A stretch of 30,055 nucleotides of DNA from Gemmataceae bacterium (GCA_020847555.1 JADLBT010000113.1:1-30055), one strand, 5' to 3'. Shown: positions 6,978-15,611, numbered from the stretch's first letter. Notes: generated from the letters alone by a model not told the origin. Numbers and translations: made by a program.

Positions 6978-9212
6978 ATGGCTCGCGACGAATCCGCGGA
7001 CGTCGATCTGCTGGCCGACCTGACGTTCGAGCAGCGCGAGGCGGTCACCCATTTCGAGGGTCCGCTCCTGATCCTCGCCGGCCCCGGCAGCGGCAAGACG
7101 CGCGTCATCACCCGCCGCGTTGCGTGGCTGCTGCGCGAGGGGGTGCGCCCGTCGAACGTCCTGGCCATCACGTTCACCAACAAGGCGGCTGGCGAGATGC
7201 GCCAGCGCGTCGAGGCGCTCGTCCCCGACAGCCGCGTCTGGATCAGCACGTTCCACAGCCTCGGCGCCCGCCTGCTGCGCCAGTACGGCGACCGCCTCGG
7301 GCTCGACAGAAACTTCACCATCTACGACCAGACCGACCGGGCCAAGGTCGTCAAGGACGCCATCGACCTGGCCGGCATCGACAACGTCCGCTTCTCCCCG
7401 GAGGCGCTCTCCGGCGCCATCAGCAAGGCGAAGAACCAACTCCTCGTCCCCGACCGCTACGCTCAGCAGGCGCACGACTTCTTCGGCCAGACGGTCGCCC
7501 ACGTCTACCCGGTCTATGAGAAGCGCATGCGCGACGTCAACGCGGTCGATTTCGACGACCTGCTCCTGTGGCCGGCGCTGGCGCTCAAGAACGATGCAGA
7601 GTTCCGGGCCGAGCTGGACGCGCGCTTTCGGTTCGTGCTGATCGACGAGTACCAGGACACCAACAAGGCCCAGTACGCCATCGCCCGCGCGCTGTCGGTC
7701 GATCAGCCGAACCTGTGCGTGGTGGGCGACCCCGATCAATCGATCTACGCCTTTAGAGGATCTGATATACGGAATATCCTCGATTTTGAGCGCGACTTCC
7801 CGCAGGCCCGGGTCATCACGCTCGACAGGAATTACCGCAGCACGAAGGCAATCCTCCGCGCCGCCGACCACGTCATCGCCAACAACCGCGAGCGCAAGCC
7901 CAAGACGCTGGTCACCGACAACGACGCCGGCCGGCCGGTGACGGTGCTGACGTTCGAGACGGGCGTCGAGGAGGCCGAGGGCGTCGCCCGGCGGATCAAG
8001 GCAGCGGTCGAGAAGGAGAAGCGGGCGTTCCGTGACTTCGCCCTGTTCCTGCGCATCAACGCCCTGTCGCGCACCCTCGAAACGGCGTTCGTCAAGCAGC
8101 GCGTCCCGTTCCAGATCGTCAAGGGGCTGGCGTTCTACGAGCGCAAGGAGAACCGGGACGTCCTCGCCTACCTGCGCCTGCTGGTCAACAACCGTGACGA
8201 CCTGTCGTTCCTGCGCGTGGTCAACGAGCCGGCCCGCGGGATCGGCAAGGTGTCGCTGGACCACCTGCGCACCTACGCCGCACCGCGCGAGTTGAGCCTG
8301 CTCGCAGCAGCCGCTGAGGTGGAGAAGATCCCGCAGATCAAGGGCAAGGCAACGAAGGCGCTGCGCGAGTTCGCGAAGATGGTCCACGACCTGGCCGGCA
8401 ACCTCGACGCCCCGCCCGACGAGGTGATGCGGCAGGTGCTCGACCGCAGCGGCTACCGGGTGATGCTCAAGGATAGCACCGATCCGGAGGACGCCGAGCG
8501 GCTGGCGAACATTGAGGAACTCATCACCGCGGCGAAGCAGTTCGCGGCCGAGGATCCGGCGCGCACCATCGCCGACTTCCTGGAGAACGTGACGCTCGCG
8601 TCGGACGTGGACGGGTGGGACGAGAAGCAGGACTGCGTCAGCGTGATGACGTTGCACGCGGCCAAGGGGCTTGAATTCCCGGTCGTGTACATGCTTGCGG
8701 TCGAGCAGGGCATCCTGCCGCACGAGCGCAGCCTGTCGCGCGATCGGGAGATCGAGGAGGAGCGGCGCCTCGCGTTCGTCGGCATGACGCGGGCGAAGGA
8801 GGAACTGTACCTGTGCCACGCGCGGATGCGCGAGTTCCGCGGCCAGACGCTGTACGCCGTCCCGAGCATGTTCCTCGACGAATTGCCGCCCGAAGGCGTG
8901 GAGCGAATTGACCTGGCCGGGCGACCGATGAGTGCTTCCCTGGGCAGCGACTTCTGGCGCAGCGGGGGCAGCGCGGCGGCTTCCGGGTGGGCGGATGCGG
9001 GGGTGACGCCCCGGGGGCAGGACGGCGGGGCCGGCAAGGACGACGACTACCGCGAGGGGATGCTGGTGCAGCACGCGACCTACGGTCTCGGGCGCATCAC
9101 CGGCGTCCACGGCGCGGGGGCGATGCAGACGGTCAAGATTCGTTTTCAGGTCGGCGGCGAACGCTCGTTCCGCACGAACGTCGCGAAGCTGACGATCGTG
9201 CGGCGCGAGTAA
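6978..9212 (+). CDS. UvrD/PcrA-type superfamily 1 DNA helicase
   Basis: This 744-residue 3'-5' DNA helicase would act in nucleotide excision and mismatch repair and in clearing replication blocks. The SF1A motifs appear in order: Q-motif LTFEQREAV (15-23), Walker A AGPGSGKT (34-41), Ia FTNKAAGEM, II LIDEYQDTN, III VGDPDQSIYAFRG, IV LDRNYRST, V TLHAAKGLEFPVVYM and VI FVGMTRAKEELYL. The C-terminal 50 residues (DDYREGMLVQHATYGLGRI) form the Tudor-like domain of PcrA that contacts RNA polymerase. The length fits PcrA/UvrD (about 720-750). ATG 6978 has AAGGAGC upstream. A short AT-rich, rare-codon patch covers motif III (about 7740-7790) and is unlike the rest of the gene. Confidence 0.95.
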   Translation: MARDESADVDLLADLTFEQREAVTHFEGPLLILAGPGSGKTRVITRRVAWLLREGVRPSNVLAITFTNKAAGEMRQRVEALVPDSRVWISTFHSLGARLLRQYGDRLGLDRNFTIYDQTDRAKVVKDAIDLAGIDNVRFSPEALSGAISKAKNQLLVPDRYAQQAHDFFGQTVAHVYPVYEKRMRDVNAVDFDDLLLWPALALKNDAEFRAELDARFRFVLIDEYQDTNKAQYAIARALSVDQPNLCVVGDPDQSIYAFRGSDIRNILDFERDFPQARVITLDRNYRSTKAILRAADHVIANNRERKPKTLVTDNDAGRPVTVLTFETGVEEAEGVARRIKAAVEKEKRAFRDFALFLRINALSRTLETAFVKQRVPFQIVKGLAFYERKENRDVLAYLRLLVNNRDDLSFLRVVNEPARGIGKVSLDHLRTYAAPRELSLLAAAAEVEKIPQIKGKATKALREFAKMVHDLAGNLDAPPDEVMRQVLDRSGYRVMLKDSTDPEDAERLANIEELITAAKQFAAEDPARTIADFLENVTLASDVDGWDEKQDCVSVMTLHAAKGLEFPVVYMLAVEQGILPHERSLSRDREIEEERRLAFVGMTRAKEELYLCHARMREFRGQTLYAVPSMFLDELPPEGVERIDLAGRPMSASLGSDFWRSGGSAAASGWADAGVTPRGQDGGAGKDDDYREGMLVQHATYGLGRITGVHGAGAMQTVKIRFQVGGERSFRTNVAKLTIVRRE

Positions 9213-9251
9213 CGTGACGCGCCGGCTCTGGTGGAAACAACAGAAACAGCG

Positions 9252-9322
9252 AAAGCCCACGGGTGGCGTCCCGTGGGCGAAGTGCTGGACACTCGCCCCA
9301 CGGGACGCCACCCGTGGGGCGC
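9252..9322. repeat. GCCCACGGG repeats, inverted pair (copies 2a/2b)
   Basis: A full palindromic unit (from 9252, CCCACGGGTGGCGTCCCGTG) is followed after about 20 bp by a nearly exact inverted copy (CACGGGACGCCACCCGTGGG), so the whole block can fold as one long hairpin of about 25 bp. It lies between the helicase stop and the isomerase start, and the distal arm ends in GCGCCTTTT, terminator-like for the helicase. Confidence 0.85.
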
Positions 9323-9339
9323 CTTTTAGGGGCCGACCC

Positions 9340-10176
9340 ATGTTTGTCCTGAGTGCCTTCGCCGACGAGATCGATCCGGATCCACAGAAGCAGATCGACG
9401 TGCTGAAACCGTGCGGCATCCGCCACATCGAGCTGCGCTCGATCCTCAAGACGAACGTCCTCGACCTGACCGACCTGCAGGTCCAGGAACTCAAGTCGCT
9501 GCTCGACCGGGAGGGGTTCGCGCTCAGCGCCATCGGCTCGCCGATCGGCAAGATCCGCATCGATCAGCCGTTCGCGCCGCACCTGGAGCGCTTCAGGCGG
9601 GCGCTGGATCTGTGCCGGGTGTTCGGCACGCCGAACATGCGCATCTTCAGCTACTACCGCACCGACGAGGGTGCGTGGGATGACTGGCGGCGCGAGGTAC
9701 TCGACCGGATGTGGGAGAAGTGCCAGCTCGCCGCCCGGGCCAGCGTCTGCCTCCTGCACGAGAACGAGCACCGCATCTACGGCGACGATCCGGAGCGCGT
9801 CAAGGATCTCATGGAGACGGTGACCGAGCAGCTCGACGGCCCGACGCTGGTCGCGGTGTACGATCCGGCGAACTACGTCTTCTGCGGGTACGACCCGTGG
9901 CGGGCGTGGCAGCTGACGAAGGGGTGGACGCGCCATTTCCACATCAAGGACTGGGTCAAGGGCGAGGAGCACGGCCGGGTCGCCGGCGAGGGCGAGGGCC
10001 GCATCCCGGAGGTGATGGCCGAGGCGGTCCGGATGAACTACGACGGTTTCGCGACACTGGAACCGCACCTGATCGGCGGCGGACCGACCGGCGGGGTGAC
10101 CGGGCCGGAACTGTTCCCCAGAGCCGCCGAGGCATTCAAGAGGATCCTCGACCAGGTCGGGGCGCAGTACCAGTGA
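9340..10176 (+). CDS. sugar phosphate isomerase/epimerase, AP-endonuclease-2-like TIM barrel
   Basis: This 278-residue protein has the xylose-isomerase-like TIM-barrel fold used by sugar isomerases, epimerases and dehydratases. Family marks include the N-terminal FADEIDPDPQKQIDVL, HIELRS on the second strand with its metal-coordinating Glu, the LLHENEH segment (strand with Glu), VYDPANYVF and HFHIKDW with His-x-Lys-Asp near the C-terminus, and LEPHL at the last strand. ATG 9340 has AGGGG upstream; the open frame upstream is repeat-derived. The stop overlaps the next gene's GTG start (GTGA), so the two are translationally coupled. No signal peptide is present. The substrate cannot be told from sequence. 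Confidence 0.88.
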   Translation: MFVLSAFADEIDPDPQKQIDVLKPCGIRHIELRSILKTNVLDLTDLQVQELKSLLDREGFALSAIGSPIGKIRIDQPFAPHLERFRRALDLCRVFGTPNMRIFSYYRTDEGAWDDWRREVLDRMWEKCQLAARASVCLLHENEHRIYGDDPERVKDLMETVTEQLDGPTLVAVYDPANYVFCGYDPWRAWQLTKGWTRHFHIKDWVKGEEHGRVAGEGEGRIPEVMAEAVRMNYDGFATLEPHLIGGGPTGGVTGPELFPRAAEAFKRILDQVGAQYQ

Positions 10177-11711
10177 GCGGGAAACTGCAGACCGTCCATG
10201 TCCGCGTCAACGACGCGGCCACCGGCCGGCCGACCCCCGTGCGCCTCCGCATCACCGACGCCCGGGGGGGCTATTACGCTCCGTTCGGGCGCCAGGCGGC
10301 GTTCCCCACGGAGTTCGCCGAGGCGGTCGGAGGCAACGTCCTCATCGGGCGCGAGGCCCACGCCTACATCGACGGCACCTGCGAAATCGCCCTCCCGCCC
10401 GGCCGCCTGTCGGTGGCCATCGCCAAGGGACCGGAATACACCCCGATCCACGAGGCGGTCGTGCTGGCTCCGGGGAAACTGGCGCTGCGGTTCACGATCC
10501 AGCGCTGGGCCGATCTGCGCGCCGAGGGGTGGTACTCCGGTGACACGCGCAGTCACTTCCTGTCCCCGCACGCCGCCCTGCTGGAGGGGGCCGCCGAGGA
10601 TGTGGCGGTCGTGAACCTCCTGGCGTGGGAACTCACGCTGCACGGCGCGGCCGGGAATTATCGCGCGCTGCCCGGCATCCTGGACTTCAGCGGCCAGCGC
10701 CCGGCCCTCGAGGCGCCCGGGCACATGGTGGTCGTGAACACCCTGAACCGGCACGAGGCGCTGGGGCAACTGCTGCTGCTGAACTGTCACCGGGTCGTGT
10801 ACCCGCTGACGGCCGGCGGCCCGGACGGGTTCGACGGCTGGACCCTGGCCGACTGGTGCGACCAGTGCCACCGCAAGGGCGGGTTGGTCGTCGGCGACGG
10901 CTTCTTCGGACAAGCCCCGGCGTACCACGGCGAACTCCTCGCCGACCTGATTCTGGGGAGAGTGGACGCGCTGCAGCTGGGCGAGTTCGAGAACCCGGGT
11001 GCGGACCGCGCACCTCGGCAGGAGTCTCTGCTGACTCCGTGGTATCAGTTGCTCGACTGCGGCCTGCGCATCCCGCTGGCGGCGGGTAGCGGCAAGGACT
11101 CGAACCGGATGCTCCTCGGGGCCGCGCGCACCTACGCCCTGCTGGAGCCAGGACAGCCGCTCACCTACAAGAACTGGATCGAGGCGGTACGCGCCGGCCG
11201 CACCTTCGTTACCAGCGGGCCGCTGCTGACATTCACCGTCAACGAACAACCACCCGGGGCCGTCCTGGACCTGCCGGTCGGGACGGCGACCGTCCGCGTG
11301 CGGGCGGAGGTACGCAGTCTCCGTTCACTGCAACGGCTAGAAGTCGTCGCCAACAGTCGGGTGGTCGCCGCAGCCGACGTTTCGGGCACTCCGGCGCAGG
11401 CGTCGGTGGAGGTCGAGGTTCCCTTGCCGCAGGGCGGGTGGCTGGCGGCGCGCTGCTGGGGGCCTTATGACGCCGCCGTGGCACAGTGGCACGCGGCCCA
11501 GAGTTCGCCGGTCTACGTCCACGTCGGAGGCAAACCGCCGCCGCCTGACCGGACCGCGTTGGACGCCCTGGCAGACTCGCTCCAGCGCACGCTGCTCTGG
11601 GTGGAGCAAACGGGCCGCTGCGACAACGACGCCCAGCGCCAGCGCCTGGCCACGGTTTTCCGCGAGGCGCAGGACCGGCTCGCCCAGCTGGCCGAAGACC
11701 CCGCCCCCTGA
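10173..11711 (+). CDS. CehA/McbA-family metallohydrolase-like protein
   Basis: This 512-residue protein resembles, from memory, the CehA/McbA metallohydrolases, PHP-like enzymes named for carbaryl hydrolysis and common in planctomycetes with unknown substrates. After an N-terminal beta-sandwich-like region (1-115) comes GWYSGDTRSHFLSPHAALLE (119-138), the equivalent of the metal-site HxH motif. Here the first His is Arg (R126) and only H128 remains. A second block, AAGSGKDSNRMLLGAARTYA, and TSGPLLTFTVN match the family's later motifs. GTG 10173 overlaps the isomerase stop. No signal peptide is visible. With one metal ligand missing the catalytic state is uncertain. Confidence 0.75.
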   Translation: MSGKLQTVHVRVNDAATGRPTPVRLRITDARGGYYAPFGRQAAFPTEFAEAVGGNVLIGREAHAYIDGTCEIALPPGRLSVAIAKGPEYTPIHEAVVLAPGKLALRFTIQRWADLRAEGWYSGDTRSHFLSPHAALLEGAAEDVAVVNLLAWELTLHGAAGNYRALPGILDFSGQRPALEAPGHMVVVNTLNRHEALGQLLLLNCHRVVYPLTAGGPDGFDGWTLADWCDQCHRKGGLVVGDGFFGQAPAYHGELLADLILGRVDALQLGEFENPGADRAPRQESLLTPWYQLLDCGLRIPLAAGSGKDSNRMLLGAARTYALLEPGQPLTYKNWIEAVRAGRTFVTSGPLLTFTVNEQPPGAVLDLPVGTATVRVRAEVRSLRSLQRLEVVANSRVVAAADVSGTPAQASVEVEVPLPQGGWLAARCWGPYDAAVAQWHAAQSSPVYVHVGGKPPPPDRTALDALADSLQRTLLWVEQTGRCDNDAQRQRLATVFREAQDRLAQLAEDPAP

Positions 11712-11902
11712 GTGCGTAACCGCCTTCCCCCTACATCTTCTCACTTCATCCGGCAAAACTCCGAAATCCCGCGGAATTCGTTTGCGTTCGTCGCGCCGGC
11801 AGGGTAATTTCACACTCTGTTTGGTGGAACGGGATGTCCTCCTCACATCGCCGCCCGTGTCGCACCGACTCAGGAAGTCGCACCTTCTCTCTGGAGTGTT
11901 CC

Positions 11903-12100
11903 ATGCGCACGGACCACGAAGATGGGTTCCTGGTGTTCCTCCGCGCCGATCAGGCCCACCTGCAACACCCCGACGCCGCCGAAGACCCCGTGATCTGCTG
12001 CGCCTCTTACGAGGAGGCTCGGCAGATTCAGCGCGAGTACCGTCGTCACGCACGCACCTGCGTGATCCGCTACCACGGCGATTCCGGCGGCGGAGACTGA
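11903..12100 (+). CDS. small hypothetical protein, 65 residues
   Basis: I do not recognise the family. The product, beginning MRTDHEDGFLVFLRADQ, is short, acidic at the N-terminus and contains a paired-helix-looking stretch SYEEARQIQREYRRHARTC. ATG 11903 has CTGGAGTG about 6 bases upstream and a 190-bp non-coding leader, and the coding bias fits. It has no membrane segment. The residues upstream of this start in the same frame are not protein-like. Confidence 0.65.
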   Translation: MRTDHEDGFLVFLRADQAHLQHPDAAEDPVICCASYEEARQIQREYRRHARTCVIRYHGDSGGGD

Positions 12101-12349
12101 GGCGGCCCCGACTCGCACCGGCCGGCCAGCTCTCTCCGCGTCGTCACGATACTCGGCTCTCCGCCTGCCCGCCCCGCCTGTCGTCTCGGTCCGCCGTGCG
12201 CGCCGGCAGTGTCCGCGGCGGCGGCACCGGCTACGATAAGCGAGGGGGCCGGGCGTTCGACCCATTGCCCCCGCGCTGGTGCGCGCTCGTGCTTCCCCAG
12301 ACGCCGGGCGCGCCAGGGCAGTTGGAGCCGCGTGCCCGGAGTTTGCCGC

Positions 12350-12964
12350 ATGCTCATCCTGCTGACGCTCGGGGTCATGGGGGGCGTCGCCTACGCCCAC
12401 TTCCGCGAGGGGCTGTTCACCGCCGTCACCACCCTGGTGAACGTTTTCCTGGCGGGACTCCTCACCTTCAACTTTTTCGAGCCGCTCGCCCGGACCATCG
12501 GCGGCCTGTTCCGCGGTAGCTTCCTGTCGGGGTACGAGGACTTCCTCGCCATCGTCGTTCTGTTCTGCGCCTTGCTGTTCGGGCTCCGCACGCTGACGAT
12601 CCGGTACAACGGCGATCTGATCGAGTTCCCCCCGGCCGTTCAGCAGTTCGGGGCCGCCTTCGTCGGCCTCCTCGCCGGTTACCTGCTGGCGGGCATCCTG
12701 ATCTGCGCGTTCGAGACGCTCCCGTGGGGCCAGCACTTCCTGGGGTTCGAGCCGCGCGGCAAGGACGAGTCGCCGCTGCGCCGGGTGCTGCCGCCGGACC
12801 GCGTCTGGCTGGCGATGATGCACCGGGCCGGGCAGGCCGCGTTCAGCCGCGGCGAGTTGCCGCCCGACCAGTCCACCGGGCCGGACGATACGCACCGCAC
12901 GTTCGACCGATTCGGTACTTTCGAGAGCAGCTACCTCCACTTCCGCCGTACCCGCGACCAGTAA
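12350..12964 (+). CDS. CvpA-family membrane protein
   Basis: This 204-residue inner-membrane protein resembles CvpA (colicin V production), a small multi-spanning family of unclear role in envelope homeostasis. Four hydrophobic segments are visible: MLILLTLGVMGGVAYA (1-16), TAVTTLVNVFLAGLLTF (about 25-41), DFLAIVVLFCALLFGLR (about 64-80) and AFVGLLAGYLLAGILI (about 103-118). The REGLFTAVTTLVNVF arrangement after helix 1 matches the CvpA pattern of R-x-G-L. The C-terminal 80 residues are soluble. ATG 12350 has CGGAG upstream. It lies 23 bp before the binding-protein gene and could share its transcript. Confidence 0.7.
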   Translation: MLILLTLGVMGGVAYAHFREGLFTAVTTLVNVFLAGLLTFNFFEPLARTIGGLFRGSFLSGYEDFLAIVVLFCALLFGLRTLTIRYNGDLIEFPPAVQQFGAAFVGLLAGYLLAGILICAFETLPWGQHFLGFEPRGKDESPLRRVLPPDRVWLAMMHRAGQAAFSRGELPPDQSTGPDDTHRTFDRFGTFESSYLHFRRTRDQ

Positions 12965-12987
12965 CCCGCCCCCGTTCCGGAGCCCCC

Positions 12988-13998
12988 ATGAGCTACACCG
13001 TGCGCTCCCTGCTCGTCGGCTGGCTGATCGCGACCCAGCTCCTCCTCGGCTGCGCCCGTCAGGCCGAGCGGCCGCGCTTCCGCGTTGCCGTCATCCCGAA
13101 GGGAACGACGCACGCCTTCTGGCAGGCGATCCACGCGGGGGCGCGCAAGGCGGCCCAGGAGCGCGGCGGGGTGCAGATCGTCTGGGAGGGTCCGCCGCGC
13201 GAGGACCAGCACGACGAGCAACAGAAGATCATCGAGCGCTTCCTCAGCGAGGGCGTCGATGCGATTGTCCTGGCTCCGAGCGACCGCCGCCTGCAGGTCG
13301 CGCCGGCGGCCGCCGTCCTCAAGAAGGGCATCCCGCTGGCGATCATCGACTCCGGGCTGGAGATCGCGCCCGGCGTGCAGGACAGCCCGAAGTACCTCGG
13401 CTACGTCGGCACGAACAACGAGGAGGGCGGACGCCTGGCGGCCGGTCGGATGCGCGAGCTGTTCCAGGGCAGGGCGAAGGTGATCATGCTTCGCTACCAG
13501 GCCGGGTCGGCGAGCACCGAGCTGCGCGAGAAGGGGTTCCAGGACGAGATCCGCAAGGCGAAGCACCTCGACTTTCACGTCGCCGCCGAGGAGGCCGGGG
13601 CCACGGTGGACACGGCCCAGAAGGCGGCCGAGCGGCTGCTCAACAACCACCCGGACGTGGATGGCCTCTTCGCCCCCAACGAGTCGTCGGCGACCGGCGT
13701 CCTGAACGCGCTGCGGGCGCTGAAGCGGGCCGGGAAGGTGACGGTGGTCGGGTTCGACGGCAGCGAGGTGCTGATCGGCGCACTGCGCAACCGCGAGATC
13801 GCCGGGCTGGTGTTGCAGGATCCGTTCCGGATGGGGTACGACGCCGTCAACCGGGCGGTGGACGCGCTGGAGGGCAAGGCGCCGCCGGCGAACCGGACGC
13901 AGTACACGCCGGTGCGCGTCGCAACGCTCGCCGACGTGGATGCCCCGGCGGTGCGCGCGATGTACGCGCCGGACCTGAAGAGTTTCCTGCCGAAGTGA
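12988..13998 (+). CDS. sugar ABC transporter substrate-binding lipoprotein
   Basis: This 336-residue periplasmic-binding protein is of the ribose/galactose type (Peripla_BP_4). The N-terminal signal LLVGWLIATQLLLGC ends in a lipobox with Cys22 as the lipidated residue, so it is membrane-anchored. The mature part follows with FRVAVIPKGTTHAFWQAIHAG, DAIVLAPSD, GYVGTNNEEGG and VTVVGFDGSE, in the order and spacing of ribose-binding proteins. It should deliver a monosaccharide to the adjoining importer. ATG 12988 has CCGGAG upstream. The following intergenic region holds two palindromic repeats. The exact sugar is unknown. Confidence 0.93.
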   Translation: MSYTVRSLLVGWLIATQLLLGCARQAERPRFRVAVIPKGTTHAFWQAIHAGARKAAQERGGVQIVWEGPPREDQHDEQQKIIERFLSEGVDAIVLAPSDRRLQVAPAAAVLKKGIPLAIIDSGLEIAPGVQDSPKYLGYVGTNNEEGGRLAAGRMRELFQGRAKVIMLRYQAGSASTELREKGFQDEIRKAKHLDFHVAAEEAGATVDTAQKAAERLLNNHPDVDGLFAPNESSATGVLNALRALKRAGKVTVVGFDGSEVLIGALRNREIAGLVLQDPFRMGYDAVNRAVDALEGKAPPANRTQYTPVRVATLADVDAPAVRAMYAPDLKSFLPK

Positions 13999-14019
13999 GG
14001 GGGCGAGGGCAGTGGATCC

Positions 14020-14049
14020 AAAGCCCACGGGCTGCGGCCCGTGGGCTTT
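14020..14049. repeat. GCCCACGGG palindromic repeat, copy 3
   Basis: AAAGCCCACGGGC (14020-14032) and GCCCGTGGGCTTT (14037-14049) form a perfect 13-bp stem with loop TGCG. It lies 22 bp after the binding-protein stop and before the ATPase gene, a place where REP elements in other bacteria stabilise the upstream message. Confidence 0.9.
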
Positions 14050-14052
14050 AAC

Positions 14053-14088
14053 TCCCTCTCCTTCTCTTTCCCCGAAACGGGGGAGGGG
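14053..14088. repeat. CCCCGAAACGG repeat, copy 1
   Basis: CTCCCTCTCCTTCTCTTTCC precedes CCCCGAAACGGGGGAGGGG; the pyrimidine and purine arms can pair around GAAA. The same CCCCGAAACGG core lies at 24049-24077. It sits directly after the REP-like palindrome and 26 bp before the ATPase start. Confidence 0.65.
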
Positions 14089-14114
14089 TCGTTCCACCTC
14101 CCAGGAGCCCCAAC

Positions 14115-15611
14115 TTGATCCCGCCGCGCCTCGCGATGCACGACATCCACAAGCGCTTCGGCCCGACGCGGGCTCTCGCTGGCGTGTCGCTGGAGGTGCG
14201 GCCGGGCGAGGTCCATGCCCTGGTCGGTGAGAACGGGGCCGGCAAATCGACGTTGATGAAGATCCTCAGTGGGGCTGAGTTGCCCGACGCGGGGCACATG
14301 GCCCTGGACGGCGAATCCTACCACCCCGCCGGTCCGCTGGAGGCGCGGCGACGCGGCGTCGCCATGATCTACCAGGAACTCGCGCTCGCTCCGCATCTGG
14401 ACGTCGAGGCGAACGTCATGCTCGGGCTGGAGGAGCACCGCTGCGGCTTCCTGCGCCGCGCCGCCCACCGCCGTCGAGTGGCCGCGGCGCTCGACCTGCT
14501 CGCCCACCCCGAGATCCGCCCCGACACCCCCATAAGCCGCCTCGGCCCCGGCGCCCGCCAGCTCGTCGAGGTCGCCCGTGCCCTCGTCTCCAGCGCCCGC
14601 GTCATCGTCTTCGACGAGCCGACGAGTTCCCTCACCCACGCCGACACCGCACACCTGTTCGCCCTGATCGACCGGCTGAAAGAGCGCGGTGTCAGTATCG
14701 TCTACATCAGCCACTTCCTCGAAGAGGTGCAGCGGCTGGCGGACCGCTGCACGGTGCTGCGCGACGGCCAGAGCGTCGCCACGGGGGACGTGGCCGGCAC
14801 CCCGCTTGCGGCCATCATCGAGCAGATGGTCGGTCGCAGCCTGCGCGACCTGTACCCGGCCGTGCGGCACGAGGTCGGACCGCCGGTCCTGCGCGTCGGC
14901 GGGCTGGCAGGCGCGCCGCTGCCGGCGGGCGCGGATTTTACCCTGCACCGCGGCGAGATCCTCGGTGTCTTCGGGCTGGTGGGGGCCGGCCGGACCGAGA
15001 CGCTGCGTGCCCTCTTCGGACTGGAGCCGGTAACCGAAGGAGACGTGTGGCTGTGGGACCGCCGGAGCACGCACGCCACGCCCGGCCGACGCATCGAGGA
15101 GCGCGTCGGCCTGCTCAGCGAGGACCGCAAGCAGGAGGGGCTGGCGCTGACACAAAGCATCGCCGACAACCTGACGCTGAGCCGCCTCCGCCCCTATAGC
15201 CGCAGCGGCTGGCTGCGGCTGGGCGAGCGCACGCGGGCTGTCGCGGCGTGGCTGGAGCGGCTCGGCGTGCGCTGCCGCGGGCCGGGGCAGCGCGTGGCGG
15301 AACTGTCCGGCGGCAACCAGCAAAAGGTAGCCCTCGCGCGGCTGCTCCACCAGGAGGCCGAGGTGCTCCTGCTCGACGAGCCGACGCGCGGCGTGGATGT
15401 CGGCAGCAAGGCGGAGATCTACCGGCTCATCGGCGAGCTGGCGGCGCGCGGCAAGGCGGTCCTGTTCGTCAGCAGTTACCTGCCGGAGCTGCTTGGCGTG
15501 TGCGACCGGCTGGCGGTCATGACCCGGGGCCGGCTCAGCCCCGCGCGGCCGGTGCGAGAGTGGACCAAGGAGGTAATCATGGCCTGGGCGACGGGCGGGG
15601 GGGAGCTGTGA
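14115..15611 (+). CDS. sugar ABC importer double ATPase, RbsA/MglA type
   Basis: This 498-residue protein carries two fused nucleotide-binding domains, as in ribose and galactose importers. The first has Walker A GENGAGKST (38-46), the signature-region variant LGPGARQLVEVAR and Walker B VIVFDEPTS. The second has a degenerate Walker A, GLVGAGRTE, with the proper signature LSGGNQQKVALAR and Walker B VLLLDEPTRGVDVG; this asymmetry is normal in the family. It energises uptake of the sugar delivered by the upstream lipoprotein. The start is TTG 14115 with AGGAG 8 bases upstream. The stop overlaps the permease GTG start, implying coupling. Confidence 0.94.
   Translation: MIPPRLAMHDIHKRFGPTRALAGVSLEVRPGEVHALVGENGAGKSTLMKILSGAELPDAGHMALDGESYHPAGPLEARRRGVAMIYQELALAPHLDVEANVMLGLEEHRCGFLRRAAHRRRVAAALDLLAHPEIRPDTPISRLGPGARQLVEVARALVSSARVIVFDEPTSSLTHADTAHLFALIDRLKERGVSIVYISHFLEEVQRLADRCTVLRDGQSVATGDVAGTPLAAIIEQMVGRSLRDLYPAVRHEVGPPVLRVGGLAGAPLPAGADFTLHRGEILGVFGLVGAGRTETLRALFGLEPVTEGDVWLWDRRSTHATPGRRIEERVGLLSEDRKQEGLALTQSIADNLTLSRLRPYSRSGWLRLGERTRAVAAWLERLGVRCRGPGQRVAELSGGNQQKVALARLLHQEAEVLLLDEPTRGVDVGSKAEIYRLIGELAARGKAVLFVSSYLPELLGVCDRLAVMTRGRLSPARPVREWTKEVIMAWATGGGEL

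Noticed and set aside
6879..9560. Open reading frame of 893 residues on the minus strand over the helicase
   Set aside because: It is an antisense shadow of a GC-rich coding gene; the plus frame has all helicase motifs in order.
11756..11790. Imperfect palindrome near CGAAATCC/GGAATTCG as an operator
   Set aside because: The arms have a mismatch, are short and lack a consistent position relative to a promoter.
13575..15350. 591-residue minus-strand frame over the binding-protein and ATPase genes
   Set aside because: Antisense shadow with no domains or ribosome-binding site.
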